A stretch of 27,279 nucleotides of DNA from Euryarchaeota archaeon UBA258. GTDB lineage: Archaea; Thermoplasmatota; Poseidoniia; Poseidoniales; Poseidoniaceae. The stretch covers positions 30,644 through 57,922 of the forward strand of contig DAPR01000020.1 of assembly GCA_002502605.1 (NCBI GenBank), in the 5' to 3' direction. The notes under the pieces were generated by a model. The model was given only the letters and a program-made list of their open reading frames with translations. It was not told where the DNA came from and did not search any database. The translations under genes and the position numbers were made by a program. Below are positions 8,590-15,924 of the stretch, one piece after another (position 1 is the stretch's first letter; every line of letters begins with the position of its first letter).

Positions 8590-10365
8590 ATGCCAGTCGG
8601 AGTTCCCCCACTCGGAGGACCATTAGGGCGTTCGAGGTCGAGGATTTCAGCGAGCGGTCTGACAACCTTTCTCCGTTGCCAACGTCAATGGTTCCTCGGA
8701 TCTAAACTTGGTCTTTCTGGCCCAACCACTCCATCACAAATTTTGGGCATTGTGATTGAAGATGAATTGTGCGGTTTGTTGATGCACCGTCCCGATACAA
8801 GTATCAACTCACTTACCGGACTCGGTCATTGGATCAGTGAAAAAGTCCCCGCGGCCGCACAGCGTGCTTATGATGCAGGACTCGCTGCTTGGAAAGACTC
8901 ATTGTGGCACGCAGAGCACACCACATGGGACGATGTGTTGGTCGAGTCATTGGAAGGAAAAATCAGAGCAGGACTGACTCTTTTCATGGAAGAGGTCAAC
9001 CGTTGTTACAAGGAAAACGGCGGCCCATACCTCGAACAATACCGAAGTGGAAATAGCCCGTTTGAAGTTCCTTCTCCAGCCTGGGGTGATGAACCCATAT
9101 TTCCAGTACCAGATAAAGTTCGAAGTTTCGGGATGCGCACTTGGGCCACTGATGAGCCGATGGTGTGGTTGGAAAAGGGAGCGCCTGTTGCCTGGCATGA
9201 AGCATGGGAGATTGCGCGTCCGTGGGTGAAAGACCCTCGCGTTCATCAGCCTCAACGATTGTATCATCCAGATGGATGGGCAGCAGGAGAACTCGATCTT
9301 GTCTTGAGATGGGACGGAAAACTTCGTTTGGTCGATATCAAATCCGGCGACCCCACCTCTCGATTTGCAGCATCGCTTCAACATCAGTTGCGGTTTTATG
9401 CTTGGCTTTGGCATGAAACTCACCACGGTGAACTGGTTGCTTCCATGGAAGGGTGGTACCTTAGTGGGCCACATCGCGTTGAATACGACGCACCTACAAA
9501 ACAGGAAATCTCATCGATGACTGAGGAATTTTTTGCAACAAATAAGGCCATGCAAAACATGGGTTCTGGACCTGTTGCCCTGCCTGCTCTCCCTGGTGAA
9601 GCATGTGATGGTGAGGCTGCAGGGTGCCATTGGTGCAGCTTGACAACCGATGAAGAGGGGAATTTCCTGAACACAGATTTACTCGATACCATCACGCAGG
9701 TTCGCTCACAATCCATCGTTTCACCAAGTCAACCGCTTTCTTCAATTCCCAACCGTGTCAACGTAACTGGAACATTTACCGGCGCTTGGGGGCCGCTTCC
9801 AAATCACTTCAGTGAGCCAGTTTTGGGTGCTATGCTGATGTCGGGTGGAGCCCAACTGACGGTCGAAGAGAGCGAACCGGGGTCCTTTCCTCACCTTCAT
9901 GATGGCCCGAACGGCGCCATTGTCATCCTCGATGCTCTTCCCGGCGTTTGGCGTGGTTCACCACGCTTGTATCTTGATTCTAAAAGTAAAATTTGCACGC
10001 TTGAGGAAGCCAAATCAATCTTTGAGAAGAGCGATCAGGCACTTGACGAACACCTCACTCGGCTGGGTCTTTTGCGCACGCGTGCAAACGTAGAGGGTGT
10101 GGTGTTGAGTTTGCGAAAGAGGTCCGGTGTTCGTTTGGATGAAAAACCATGGACCATGCTTGCCATGCATCTTTGGGATGGTTCCCATGTTGTTGAAATT
10201 GCAGCCTTCGGATCCAGCATCACGGGTCAAATGGAATCCATCCGCCCCGGCGATGAAATCAAACTCATGGCGGCAGAACTTGGCTGGAGAGCCGGTTTGC
10301 CACAACTTCGCATGGACACCCGCAAAACTCGTTTGAGTCTGAAAACTCCCCCACCTTCATCTTAG
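8590..10365 (+). CDS. PD-(D/E)XK nuclease with Cas4/AddB-like cysteines and C-terminal OB-fold-like region (paralog 1)
   Basis: Probable DNA nuclease of 591 residues; its pathway is unknown. The catalytic core is visible as GELD (D236), VDIKSG (D249, K251) and the QHQLRFY motif (264-270), the order expected of RecB/Cas4-type PD-(D/E)XK enzymes. Cysteines C30 at the N-terminus and C339, C346 and C349 after the core are placed like the four Fe-S ligands of Cas4 and AddB. Residues about 498-580 look like an RPA-type OB-fold (NVEGVV, then alternating strands ending in RPGDEIKLMAAEL), and 388-470 may hold another. A Shine-Dalgarno GGAGG precedes the ATG by 8 bases. It is clearly paralogous to the next gene: they share C30, an EAWEIARPW block and the motif layout. 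No CRISPR genes are nearby, so calling it Cas4 would be wrong. Confidence 0.8.
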   Translation: MPVGVPPLGGPLGRSRSRISASGLTTFLRCQRQWFLGSKLGLSGPTTPSQILGIVIEDELCGLLMHRPDTSINSLTGLGHWISEKVPAAAQRAYDAGLAAWKDSLWHAEHTTWDDVLVESLEGKIRAGLTLFMEEVNRCYKENGGPYLEQYRSGNSPFEVPSPAWGDEPIFPVPDKVRSFGMRTWATDEPMVWLEKGAPVAWHEAWEIARPWVKDPRVHQPQRLYHPDGWAAGELDLVLRWDGKLRLVDIKSGDPTSRFAASLQHQLRFYAWLWHETHHGELVASMEGWYLSGPHRVEYDAPTKQEISSMTEEFFATNKAMQNMGSGPVALPALPGEACDGEAAGCHWCSLTTDEEGNFLNTDLLDTITQVRSQSIVSPSQPLSSIPNRVNVTGTFTGAWGPLPNHFSEPVLGAMLMSGGAQLTVEESEPGSFPHLHDGPNGAIVILDALPGVWRGSPRLYLDSKSKICTLEEAKSIFEKSDQALDEHLTRLGLLRTRANVEGVVLSLRKRSGVRLDEKPWTMLAMHLWDGSHVVEIAAFGSSITGQMESIRPGDEIKLMAAELGWRAGLPQLRMDTRKTRLSLKTPPPSS

Positions 10366-10398
10366 AGTTTAAGAAGCGTCGGTGAGGGTCATTGCAGT

Positions 10399-12246
10399 AT
10401 GCCTGTCCGCCTCGCAGTTCCTGAAGTGGATTCCATCGGCCCCTTCAATCGCCTGAGTGCCAGTCAAGTCAACGCCTACACCACTTGCCCACGCTTGTGG
10501 TATTATGAGAAGGTGCGGCGCTTCAAGATGCCACAAATCCCCGTGCTCTTTGTGGGTCGGGCGGTCGAAGAGGCGTTTTGTCGAATGCTGCAAGAATCAC
10601 CTGCTTTGCTTGTCGCAGGCGCAGCAGCAGACACCCTTTCCAACATTCCACTGGATGATTCAGGTGTACCGAGTCGAGATGCTGGTTCAGTATGGCCTGC
10701 GGATCGTTTGCTCCCTTTGCCGGTGAATCAATGGCCAAGCACGATGGACAACCTACGTGATTGGGCGAAGCAACGCCTCGAAACTCACCTTCCATTGGCC
10801 CTCCACGCCATGGAAATAGAATGGCAAAAAGATGAACGCAAAGCAGGTCAATGGTCAAGCGTTGATCCTGAACGGTGCATGTCAATGTGCCTCAACGGTT
10901 TAGAAATGCATCTTGCAGAGGTTGAACGTTGCTTAGAAGCAAAAGGTGGGCCAGAACTCGATGCTTGGCGGTTAGGAAAGCGGCCATACTGGCCCTCTCC
11001 GGACGGCAGAGCCTACGAAATACCACTGCGCCACCCGCTCGCACAAGAAGGTGCAGTCACCCTCGTTGAGGCTTGGGAAATCGCTCGTCCATGGTTTGTT
11101 GACCCAAACGCTGGGAAATTTGCTATGAACGCCATTCATCCAGAGCATTGGTTCCAGGGCGAGTATGATTTAGTCTACCGTTGGGATGGCCGAATCAACA
11201 TCGTTGACCTCAAAGCCAGTGTTGGTGCAGGTGATCGCTCAGGCAATTACGTTGAGCAATTACGAATGTATGCCATGCTTTGGTGGATCACCCATGGAAA
11301 AAAAGAGCAGGTCGACAACCTTGAGATTTGGTACCTTGGTGCCGATGCCATCAAACAAATCCCGGTGCCTTCCGAGGAGGAAATGAACACCATGGAGGCA
11401 GGTCTCAATGACCTCTGGAAGCAATTGAAGGCAGAAGTCCCTTCGATGGATGAATGCCCTCCAAAGCCATCACCCATGCGTGGTTTTTCACCAGGTGGCG
11501 TACCAACAGAAGCACCGGGGACCCTTCGTTGTGACACCTGTGATTGGAAGGCCATTTGCCCCGGTGGTGATGGGCCTGAAGAATTGCCAAATGGCGGTCA
11601 TGTTCAATTGCCAGGCTCAACAGTTTCCTTCGATTTGACACCAATGAATGCGTTGGAGCCGAGAATGACCTTGATCGCAGAAGTGTTCAGCATCTTAGGC
11701 GGTGGCGAAGGAAAAAGACCGAAAATCAAAATCGTTCAAAACGGTCATTTTGCCGACATTCAATTGCTTGTCGACACGCATCAAGACGGAGAACCTGCGT
11801 GGCCGCCAAGCCTTGCCAAGGGGGACCGAGTGAAGTTGGATGGTGTGGTGCCCTCTGCCAATTACAAGGGGGAATTACAACTGAAGGTGGACCCACACGC
11901 CATCATTGTCCACGCATCAAAGAGTGAGCACATCGAAACAACGCTGCTTGACTTCCGAGCAAGATGGAACGTGACAGGCAACCTCGTCTACCGGTTTGAA
12001 AAGAAAGGCGTTGGGCGAAACGGGAAATCATGGCACAGGAAAGGCATGATGCTGCTTGATGAGACTGGTTCGATGAAGATCGAAGGCTGGGCTGCAGATT
12101 GGGGTACTCAATACGACTTGGCAGAGATTGGCGATACTCTGGTGGCTGCGAACATCAGCCTTGATGCATGGGCCATCGATGTCAAGGGACAGATTAACCG
12201 CAATTCGAAAATCCAGATCACGCACCGGGTTGATCGTGGTGATTAA
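10399..12246 (+). CDS. PD-(D/E)XK nuclease with Cas4/AddB-like Fe-S cysteines and OB-fold-like C-terminus (paralog 2)
   Basis: Probable Fe-S DNA nuclease of 615 residues. The N-terminal RLSASQVNAYTTCPRLWYY is typical of Cas4/AddB enzymes and supplies C30. The catalytic core shows GEYD (D257), VDLKAS (D270, K272) and EQLRMYA (286-292). C378-x2-C381-x5-C387 completes a classic four-cysteine Fe-S set. Two OB-fold-like regions follow, at about 420-505 and 520-610; the second begins RWNVTGNLVYRF and contains MLLDETGSMKIEGW, the DxTG strand pattern of RPA-like folds. It shares EAWEIARPW and motif spacing with the upstream paralog, and both appear catalytically intact. Its TAA stop overlaps the stop of the convergent ubiquitin-like gene. 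A single-strand-guided end-processing nuclease, loosely comparable to Dna2, is my inference only. Confidence 0.83.
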   Translation: MPVRLAVPEVDSIGPFNRLSASQVNAYTTCPRLWYYEKVRRFKMPQIPVLFVGRAVEEAFCRMLQESPALLVAGAAADTLSNIPLDDSGVPSRDAGSVWPADRLLPLPVNQWPSTMDNLRDWAKQRLETHLPLALHAMEIEWQKDERKAGQWSSVDPERCMSMCLNGLEMHLAEVERCLEAKGGPELDAWRLGKRPYWPSPDGRAYEIPLRHPLAQEGAVTLVEAWEIARPWFVDPNAGKFAMNAIHPEHWFQGEYDLVYRWDGRINIVDLKASVGAGDRSGNYVEQLRMYAMLWWITHGKKEQVDNLEIWYLGADAIKQIPVPSEEEMNTMEAGLNDLWKQLKAEVPSMDECPPKPSPMRGFSPGGVPTEAPGTLRCDTCDWKAICPGGDGPEELPNGGHVQLPGSTVSFDLTPMNALEPRMTLIAEVFSILGGGEGKRPKIKIVQNGHFADIQLLVDTHQDGEPAWPPSLAKGDRVKLDGVVPSANYKGELQLKVDPHAIIVHASKSEHIETTLLDFRARWNVTGNLVYRFEKKGVGRNGKSWHRKGMMLLDETGSMKIEGWAADWGTQYDLAEIGDTLVAANISLDAWAIDVKGQINRNSKIQITHRVDRGD

Positions 12247-12443
12247 CCACCGGATGATACTGTGGTGACCAAAAGGGCGACATCTGCATTGAGCAGGGTT
12301 GCATGCGGAAGAACCACGCCATCGTGACTGACAATCACTGTCGAAGCAAGAACGCCAGCCGCTGCAAGCGCCTCTCGCACCGAAGTGCCTTCATTGCACT
12401 CAATCTCCATGTTGTGGTCTCGGCCATGAAAGCGAACCTGCAT
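12243..12443 (-). CDS. small ubiquitin-like / ThiS-MoaD family protein (SAMP/Urm1-like)
   Basis: A 66-residue beta-grasp protein ending in SSGG. It starts MQVRFHGRDHNMEIECNEG, continues through a TSVREALAAAG helix, and ends in the strand pattern HDGVVLPHATLLNADVALLV. That is the layout of ThiS, MoaD, archaeal SAMP and Urm1. The exposed C-terminal Gly-Gly is the site of adenylation and thiocarboxylation by an E1-like enzyme. Such proteins carry sulfur for tRNA thiolation, molybdopterin or thiamine, or are conjugated to lysines; which applies here cannot be told. The frame is open across the tRNA gene on the other strand, so I start at the ATG at 12443. Its TAA and that of the convergent nuclease share the palindrome TTAA at 12243-12246. 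No E1-like partner lies in the window. Confidence 0.72.
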   Translation of the reverse strand: MQVRFHGRDHNMEIECNEGTSVREALAAAGVLASTVIVSHDGVVLPHATLLNADVALLVTTVSSGG

Positions 12444-12497
12444 GGCGGCATGGTGTGGCGCGATGCTTATGACGGTGGCGCTGGACCCAAGAATGCG

Positions 12498-12583
12498 GCC
12501 GAGATCGCATAGCCCGGTATTGCGGTGGATTCGAAATCCACTGTCCCCTGGACACGGGAGTTCAAATCTCTCTCTCGGCGCCA
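12498..12583 (+). tRNA. tRNA-Ser (anticodon CGA)
   Basis: The cloverleaf can be folded by eye. The acceptor stem pairs GCCGAGA (12498-12504) with TCTCGGC (12573-12579). The D arm runs GCA...TGC with GG in the loop. The anticodon stem is GTGGA/TCCAC around loop TTCGAAA, giving anticodon CGA (12532-12534) for UCG serine codons. A long variable arm with a GTCC/GGAC stem is diagnostic of the serine/leucine class. The T arm pairs GGGAG with CTCTC around TTCAAAT. Discriminator G73 is at 12580 and CCA is encoded at 12581-12583. No intron is present. Confidence 0.95.
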
Positions 12584-12590
12584 ATGCACC

Positions 12591-12595
12591 TTTTT
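12591..12595 (+). terminator. T-run after tRNA-Ser
   Basis: Five T residues lie 7 bases beyond the encoded CCA, a typical short archaeal intrinsic termination signal. It could also help stop the convergent PAC2 transcript only if read on the other strand, where it is an A-run, so it is assigned to the tRNA. Confidence 0.35.
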
Positions 12596-12609
12596 ACTTC
12601 TCAAGACGC

Positions 12610-13365
12610 TTACATGTAGAAAGCATCAGGCGATTCAGTCAACTCTGCGACGTAATCTTCCTTGCTTTTAGGGGCGAGTGAGGCCAATTTCTCAGAAAGC
12701 ATTGCTTGAGCATCTGCTGGCAAGGCGATGCCGAGATCAAACCAGCCATCAAGAGCTTCCAGCAACCTCTGTGATGCAAACACATCTCCGCTTGAGCCGA
12801 CGGTGGTTGCGATTGCACAAGAGGATTGAACGTTGTACAACGGGCCGAGTGATGCCATTAATGCTGCAAGGCCAATCGCTCCAGAGCGTGGCTCATCCCG
12901 TCGAACATCGACGCTTAACGACTCCAATTCGATGCGGTGCTGTTTGCTCGAAGGGACGATAAAACACTCCTTTCGTGTCGGGGCATCCATCAACCCTGCC
13001 AAGACATACAATTCCTTCACGCCTTGCTGTGAGAGCCATGCTGTGAGTTCGTGTGCCAAACTACCTTGATGCTCAGGTTCAAGTGGTTGAGAGGTGCCTG
13101 TGAGTGTCAATATGCGTACCCCTGTTGATGATTCTATAGCGGAAAGTGAAAGGTGGGGCGGGGTGAGGAGTCCGTCCTCATCCAATTCAGCAAGAGGTGG
13201 TAGCGCTGTATGGTGGAAGCGCACCAACTCAGTGCACTGGTTGGCTTGAGTCAAACCTTCCAGTGCAGCTTTCCCCACATTACCAACTCCTGGAAGGGCG
13301 AAGAGCATCATACGATGATCGCCGAGGATGTTGGGCTGCTTTCTCCATTCGATGTGCAATCCCAT
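12610..13365 (-). CDS. PAC2 family protein (proteasome assembly chaperone-like, DUF75)
   Basis: The 251-residue protein has the archaeal PAC2/DUF75 layout. It has an early FALPGVGNVGKAALEGL segment (residues about 23-39, family pattern PG.GnvG..a...L) and a middle strand-turn ILTLTGTSQPLEP. The stretch KELYVLAGL follows, then a late Gly-rich segment GAIGLAALMASLGP. Eukaryotic PAC2 and archaeal PbaB help assemble 20S proteasomes; the role of most archaeal paralogs is untested. It is the last gene of the L44e-S27e-aIF2-alpha-Nop10 cluster, a conserved archaeal arrangement. The 93-base gap before it contains a TATA-like element about 30 bases upstream of the ATG, so it may also have its own leaderless transcript. 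The final 60 residues are less conserved in pattern. Confidence 0.85.
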   Translation of the reverse strand: MGLHIEWRKQPNILGDHRMMLFALPGVGNVGKAALEGLTQANQCTELVRFHHTALPPLAELDEDGLLTPPHLSLSAIESSTGVRILTLTGTSQPLEPEHQGSLAHELTAWLSQQGVKELYVLAGLMDAPTRKECFIVPSSKQHRIELESLSVDVRRDEPRSGAIGLAALMASLGPLYNVQSSCAIATTVGSSGDVFASQRLLEALDGWFDLGIALPADAQAMLSEKLASLAPKSKEDYVAELTESPDAFYM

Positions 13366-13391
13366 AAACGCTCGAACGACTCGCGCCGCGC

Positions 13392-13399
13392 TATAATGT
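13392..13399 (-). promoter_or_regulatory. candidate TATA box for the PAC2 gene
   Basis: On the minus strand the sequence reads CATTATAG, centred about 30 bases upstream of the PAC2 ATG. That spacing would place transcription initiation at or next to the start codon, as in leaderless archaeal transcripts. The match to the archaeal TATA consensus is only moderate. Confidence 0.35.
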
Positions 13400-13458
13400 T
13401 TGACATTGAACCAAGGCTCTGGGGCCTGTTTTCGACTGTTGATTCAGAAGGCGAGCAC

Positions 13459-13701
13459 TCACTCTTCTTCGGAAGCGACATGGGTGTCTTTCATGTCTTG
13501 AAGCGAAGGAAGTGTAGCGAGCCCATCGACCCATTCAGGAGTTTCTACACCGTACATTTTCCTGCGAATGGTCGCTCTGTTGTCTTCCGGGGACCATTTG
13601 AGAGGGGCTGCTGCCTGAGCAACTTCACCGCATGAAGAACAGGTTGTGGATAACGACCATGCTTTGCATGTCTTGCACTGTTGAAGGATTTGTCGAGCCA
13701 T
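13459..13701 (-). CDS. nop10: ribosome biogenesis protein Nop10 (H/ACA RNP subunit)
   Basis: Nop10 binds Cbf5 in H/ACA ribonucleoprotein particles that pseudouridylate rRNA. The small zinc ribbon is visible as C9-x2-C12 and C21-x2-C24, followed by the family segment PLKWSPEDNRATIRRKMYG, which matches the usual P..fSPeDkY...R element. At 80 residues it is longer than the typical 55-60. The extra roughly 28 residues form an acidic tail ending ASEEE. The ATG at 13701 follows the aIF2-alpha stop by 23 bases on the same strand, as in many archaea. I am confident of the family; the role of the tail is unknown. Confidence 0.9.
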   Translation of the reverse strand: MARQILQQCKTCKAWSLSTTCSSCGEVAQAAAPLKWSPEDNRATIRRKMYGVETPEWVDGLATLPSLQDMKDTHVASEEE

Positions 13702-13724
13702 TTATTTCCCTCATTGTGTGTGAT

Positions 13725-14516
13725 TCATTCTCGATAGGCTTCTGCTTCGCCGCCAGATGCGACGACATGATCGACCGAAGCTGAAGTGACTTGTTCCCAC
13801 AGTGACTCAGCGGTTTTGAAGTCAGGAGCCTTGAGTTCCAAACGGTACTCAGGGGCGCCGTTGTAATGGCAGGTGATTTCGATTTCCTCTTCTGGAGATG
13901 AGAACGCTTCTGCGGCAAGCAATGCTTCACGGATCACATCAACACCGTTGGTTGCGTTGATGCTCAAGGTGAGCGTGCCACGGATTTCGACAAATGGAGG
14001 AATGATGTTCTCAACTGCAATTTCGATGAAAGGTTGGAGCCAGTCGCCTTCAAACCCTGCATCTTGCAGCGCACCTTCATTCATGGCGGCTTCTTCAAAC
14101 GAAGTGTAGAGTCCGCCAAATGCATCAATCAATTCATCGCCGGAGGATGCGATTTCTTCAGCGCTCCATCCAACCTTTTCACCCAATACCTTGAGCAATT
14201 GGTGAGCACGTTGCTCATTCTTCCACTCTTGCAATCGGTCCCTTCGGCGTTCTTCCGAGACCGATTTGAGTGACAACTCCAGGGAGGTTCCATCTTTTCT
14301 TGTTCGCATTACTTTGCAAATCAAGCGCTGCCCTTCTCGAACAAACGCTCGAATGTTCTTGACCCAGCCACTGGCAATTTCCCCAATGAAGATGAATCCT
14401 TCAACGCCCTCGAATTCATCGAGGGAGACATAGGCTCCGTTTTGTTTTACGGTCGTGACAGAAACGACGACCAGTTCGCCTTCCGAAGGAGTGTTCTTTG
14501 CTTTCTCGGAGGACAT
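13725..14516 (-). CDS. eif2a: translation initiation factor aIF2, alpha subunit
   Basis: This is the alpha subunit of the archaeal initiator-tRNA carrier aIF2. Of 263 residues, about 12-85 form an S1-type OB domain (GELVVVSVTTVKQNGAYVSL, EGFIFIGEIASGWVKN, then REGQRLICKVMRTRK). A helical domain follows, and then the C-terminal alpha-beta domain that contacts the gamma subunit (EIRGTLTLSINATNGVDVIREAL). The motif SGWVKNI replaces the usual S-R-R-I-R-S loop region, a modest divergence. The length is near the family norm. It sits between S27e and Nop10 in the standard archaeal order, with a 15-base gap after S27e. Confidence 0.96.
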   Translation of the reverse strand: MSSEKAKNTPSEGELVVVSVTTVKQNGAYVSLDEFEGVEGFIFIGEIASGWVKNIRAFVREGQRLICKVMRTRKDGTSLELSLKSVSEERRRDRLQEWKNEQRAHQLLKVLGEKVGWSAEEIASSGDELIDAFGGLYTSFEEAAMNEGALQDAGFEGDWLQPFIEIAVENIIPPFVEIRGTLTLSINATNGVDVIREALLAAEAFSSPEEEIEITCHYNGAPEYRLELKAPDFKTAESLWEQVTSASVDHVVASGGEAEAYRE

Positions 14517-14531
14517 GGAGGCTCAGCCTCC

Positions 14532-14702
14532 TTACTCGAGTGCTTCGACGACAGTGCAACCAACGAGATCGGCTTTGCCGCCGGATGGCTTGGTGAGGGT
14601 AGCGCCACACACATTGCAGGAAACGATGGTTGTAGCACGAGAGAAGATTAAGGTTTCATTGCCGCAGTCTGCGCAGGCAACTTTGAAGAAATTTTTAGCC
14701 AT
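14532..14702 (-). CDS. rps27e: 30S ribosomal protein S27e
   Basis: A 56-residue zinc-ribbon ribosomal protein with C10-x2-C13 and C29-x2-C32 enclosing the family core (NETLIFSRATTIVSCNVCG) and the ending GGKADLVGCTVVEALE. An in-frame ATG at 14723 would add seven residues and overlap the L44e stop. I prefer 14702 because the added residues (MTSELTP) do not resemble the family N-terminus, but either is possible. It lies directly downstream of L44e, a conserved archaeal pair. Confidence 0.93.
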   Translation of the reverse strand: MAKNFFKVACADCGNETLIFSRATTIVSCNVCGATLTKPSGGKADLVGCTVVEALE

Positions 14703-14712
14703 AGGTGTCAAC

Positions 14713-14997
14713 TCACTTGTCAATCAATTCGAACTTCTTAGCTCGCTTGCAAGGTGCATAATGCGCCTTGCCGGTCTCCGTGCAACGGAAGAGAATGTTC
14801 ACTCGCTTGGTTGGCTTTTCACGGCCATCAGGCTTAGGACGTGGGAAACCACGGTATCCAGCCATAACCCGGCGGAACCGTCGCTGACCCCAGCGAAGTT
14901 CGGATGCGCGCTTCTTCTTTACACGCTCCACTGTATGCATGGTATGCTTACCAGCCGAGGGACTGTAACGCTTGACTTGACGAGGCATTTTCACCAT
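14713..14997 (-). CDS. rpl44e: 50S ribosomal protein L44e with zinc cysteines largely lost
   Basis: A 94-residue L44e (eL42) protein of the E-site region. The conserved core RASELRWGQRRFRRVMAGYRG and FPRPKPDGREKPTKRV is unmistakable. In the family as I know it, a zinc ribbon is formed by YCPYCKKHT near the start and CTECGK near the end. Here these read YSPSAGKHT (residues 11-19) and CTETGK (72-77), so three of four ligands are missing. The protein probably folds without zinc. A GGTG Shine-Dalgarno sits 5 bases before the ATG at 14997; a second ATG at 14988 is in frame but poorly spaced. This is the first gene of the cluster running to PAC2, and a good TATA-like element lies upstream. Confidence 0.95.
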   Translation of the reverse strand: MVKMPRQVKRYSPSAGKHTMHTVERVKKKRASELRWGQRRFRRVMAGYRGFPRPKPDGREKPTKRVNILFRCTETGKAHYAPCKRAKKFELIDK

Positions 14998-15033
14998 AAG
15001 AGCACCTTAAGCATTCGGGCCACAAGAGTCGGG

Positions 15034-15040
15034 TATTTAG
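15034..15040 (-). promoter_or_regulatory. candidate TATA box of the L44e-PAC2 operon
   Basis: The minus strand reads CTAAATA about 37-43 bases upstream of the L44e ATG. Initiation about 25 bases downstream would give a 5' leader of roughly 12-15 bases that contains the GGTG ribosome-binding site. The sequence is close to the archaeal TATA consensus, and no other candidate lies in the 132-base divergent gap. Confidence 0.5.
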
Positions 15041-15129
15041 CCATGCCGCACCAACCACCGCCATGGAATCGTGCGACTGCGCATGGAATTCAGGGTTGAA
15101 TTGATAAGAACAAAGCGAGAGCCACCCGT

Positions 15130-15924
15130 ATGGATGCGATGGCCCAAGCCGCCCTATGGTTCTGGCTTCCTGTCGCACTTATACCGCTTGGAACCTGGAT
15201 TTCGCTGTCCTCCAAAGGGTCGATGCAGCGGAGGATGGGTCAAGCACTAGCACTTTTGGGCTTCACCGGAGTTGTTCTTTCCCCATGGACTGTTCCAGAA
15301 TCACCTTCGGTTGCTGCAGGGCATTTGCTTGGCTTTTTGGTCGGCCCCGCTGCGCTTCTTTTGGCCGGATTGTACCTTGTGGCGTTCTCGGGAAATGTTG
15401 CTGTGGGGAAACTTCCGAAAAGCGATCGCCGTCTCGGCGTGATGGCGTTCATCATCGGATTTGTTTGGTTTGTTGGGATGCATTGGTGGAATTTAACGCC
15501 AAGTCTCGATGGTGAAGTCAACCGGTATTGGCTTGTCTTCTGGCCGACCTTCCTCTTGCTCTTGACCTGTCTATGCTCAGGAGCTGCTTTGAGCCTCCGT
15601 ATTATTGGCGACCGTAGAACGAAGGAATCAAACGTGCTTTGGTTTGTTTCTGGTTTTACCTTTTCATTGATCGTCCTCGCTATGACCATCGATGGTTCGG
15701 CTGTTGATGCAGGCTCGTTCCGATATCACTTGTGGCTTGCCGGTGCAGATCTGCTGGGAACTGCTGCTGGGTTTGCCATCGCCATCTTGGTGTTTGGAGG
15801 CGTCATCATGCTCCATGAACGTTCTTTGGAAGAGCCACCTTCAGTTCACCCTCCAACCTCGAAAGAATTTGAGCATGTTGCTGCGATTGTGTCTGCAAAC
15901 TTAGGGGGTGAAGAATCTGAATGA
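15130..15924 (+). CDS. multi-pass membrane protein, function unknown
   Basis: I do not recognise a family. The 264-residue protein has about seven hydrophobic segments. The first follows the ATG directly (QAALWFWLPVALIPLGTWI) and the last ends near residue 232 (FAIAILVFGGVIML). A soluble acidic tail ends NLGGEESE. Tryptophans are frequent, including a GMHWWNLTP motif near residue 120 on a loop. No transporter signature or nucleotide-binding motif is visible. It overlaps the next membrane-protein gene by 17 bases, so the two are probably cotranslated and may form a complex. The gene is divergent from the L44e operon. A TTGATAAG element about 29 bases upstream is a possible TATA box for a leaderless transcript. 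Confidence 0.75.
   Translation: MDAMAQAALWFWLPVALIPLGTWISLSSKGSMQRRMGQALALLGFTGVVLSPWTVPESPSVAAGHLLGFLVGPAALLLAGLYLVAFSGNVAVGKLPKSDRRLGVMAFIIGFVWFVGMHWWNLTPSLDGEVNRYWLVFWPTFLLLLTCLCSGAALSLRIIGDRRTKESNVLWFVSGFTFSLIVLAMTIDGSAVDAGSFRYHLWLAGADLLGTAAGFAIAILVFGGVIMLHERSLEEPPSVHPPTSKEFEHVAAIVSANLGGEESE

Noticed and set aside
8590..12246. Cas4 genes of a CRISPR system
   Set aside because: The proteins are three times the length of Cas4, and no repeat-spacer array or other cas gene occurs in the window.
12444..12584. Upstream extension of the ubiquitin-like frame on the minus strand
   Set aside because: It runs antisense through the tRNA-Ser gene and has no family-like residues.
13210..13635. Plus-strand open frame of about 141 codons between PAC2 and Nop10
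   Set aside because: It overlaps the start of PAC2 and most of Nop10 in antisense and has no ribosome-binding site or family resemblance.
14455..15099. Plus-strand open frame of about 214 codons
   Set aside because: It is a shadow antisense to S27e and L44e, both of which are recognised with certainty.
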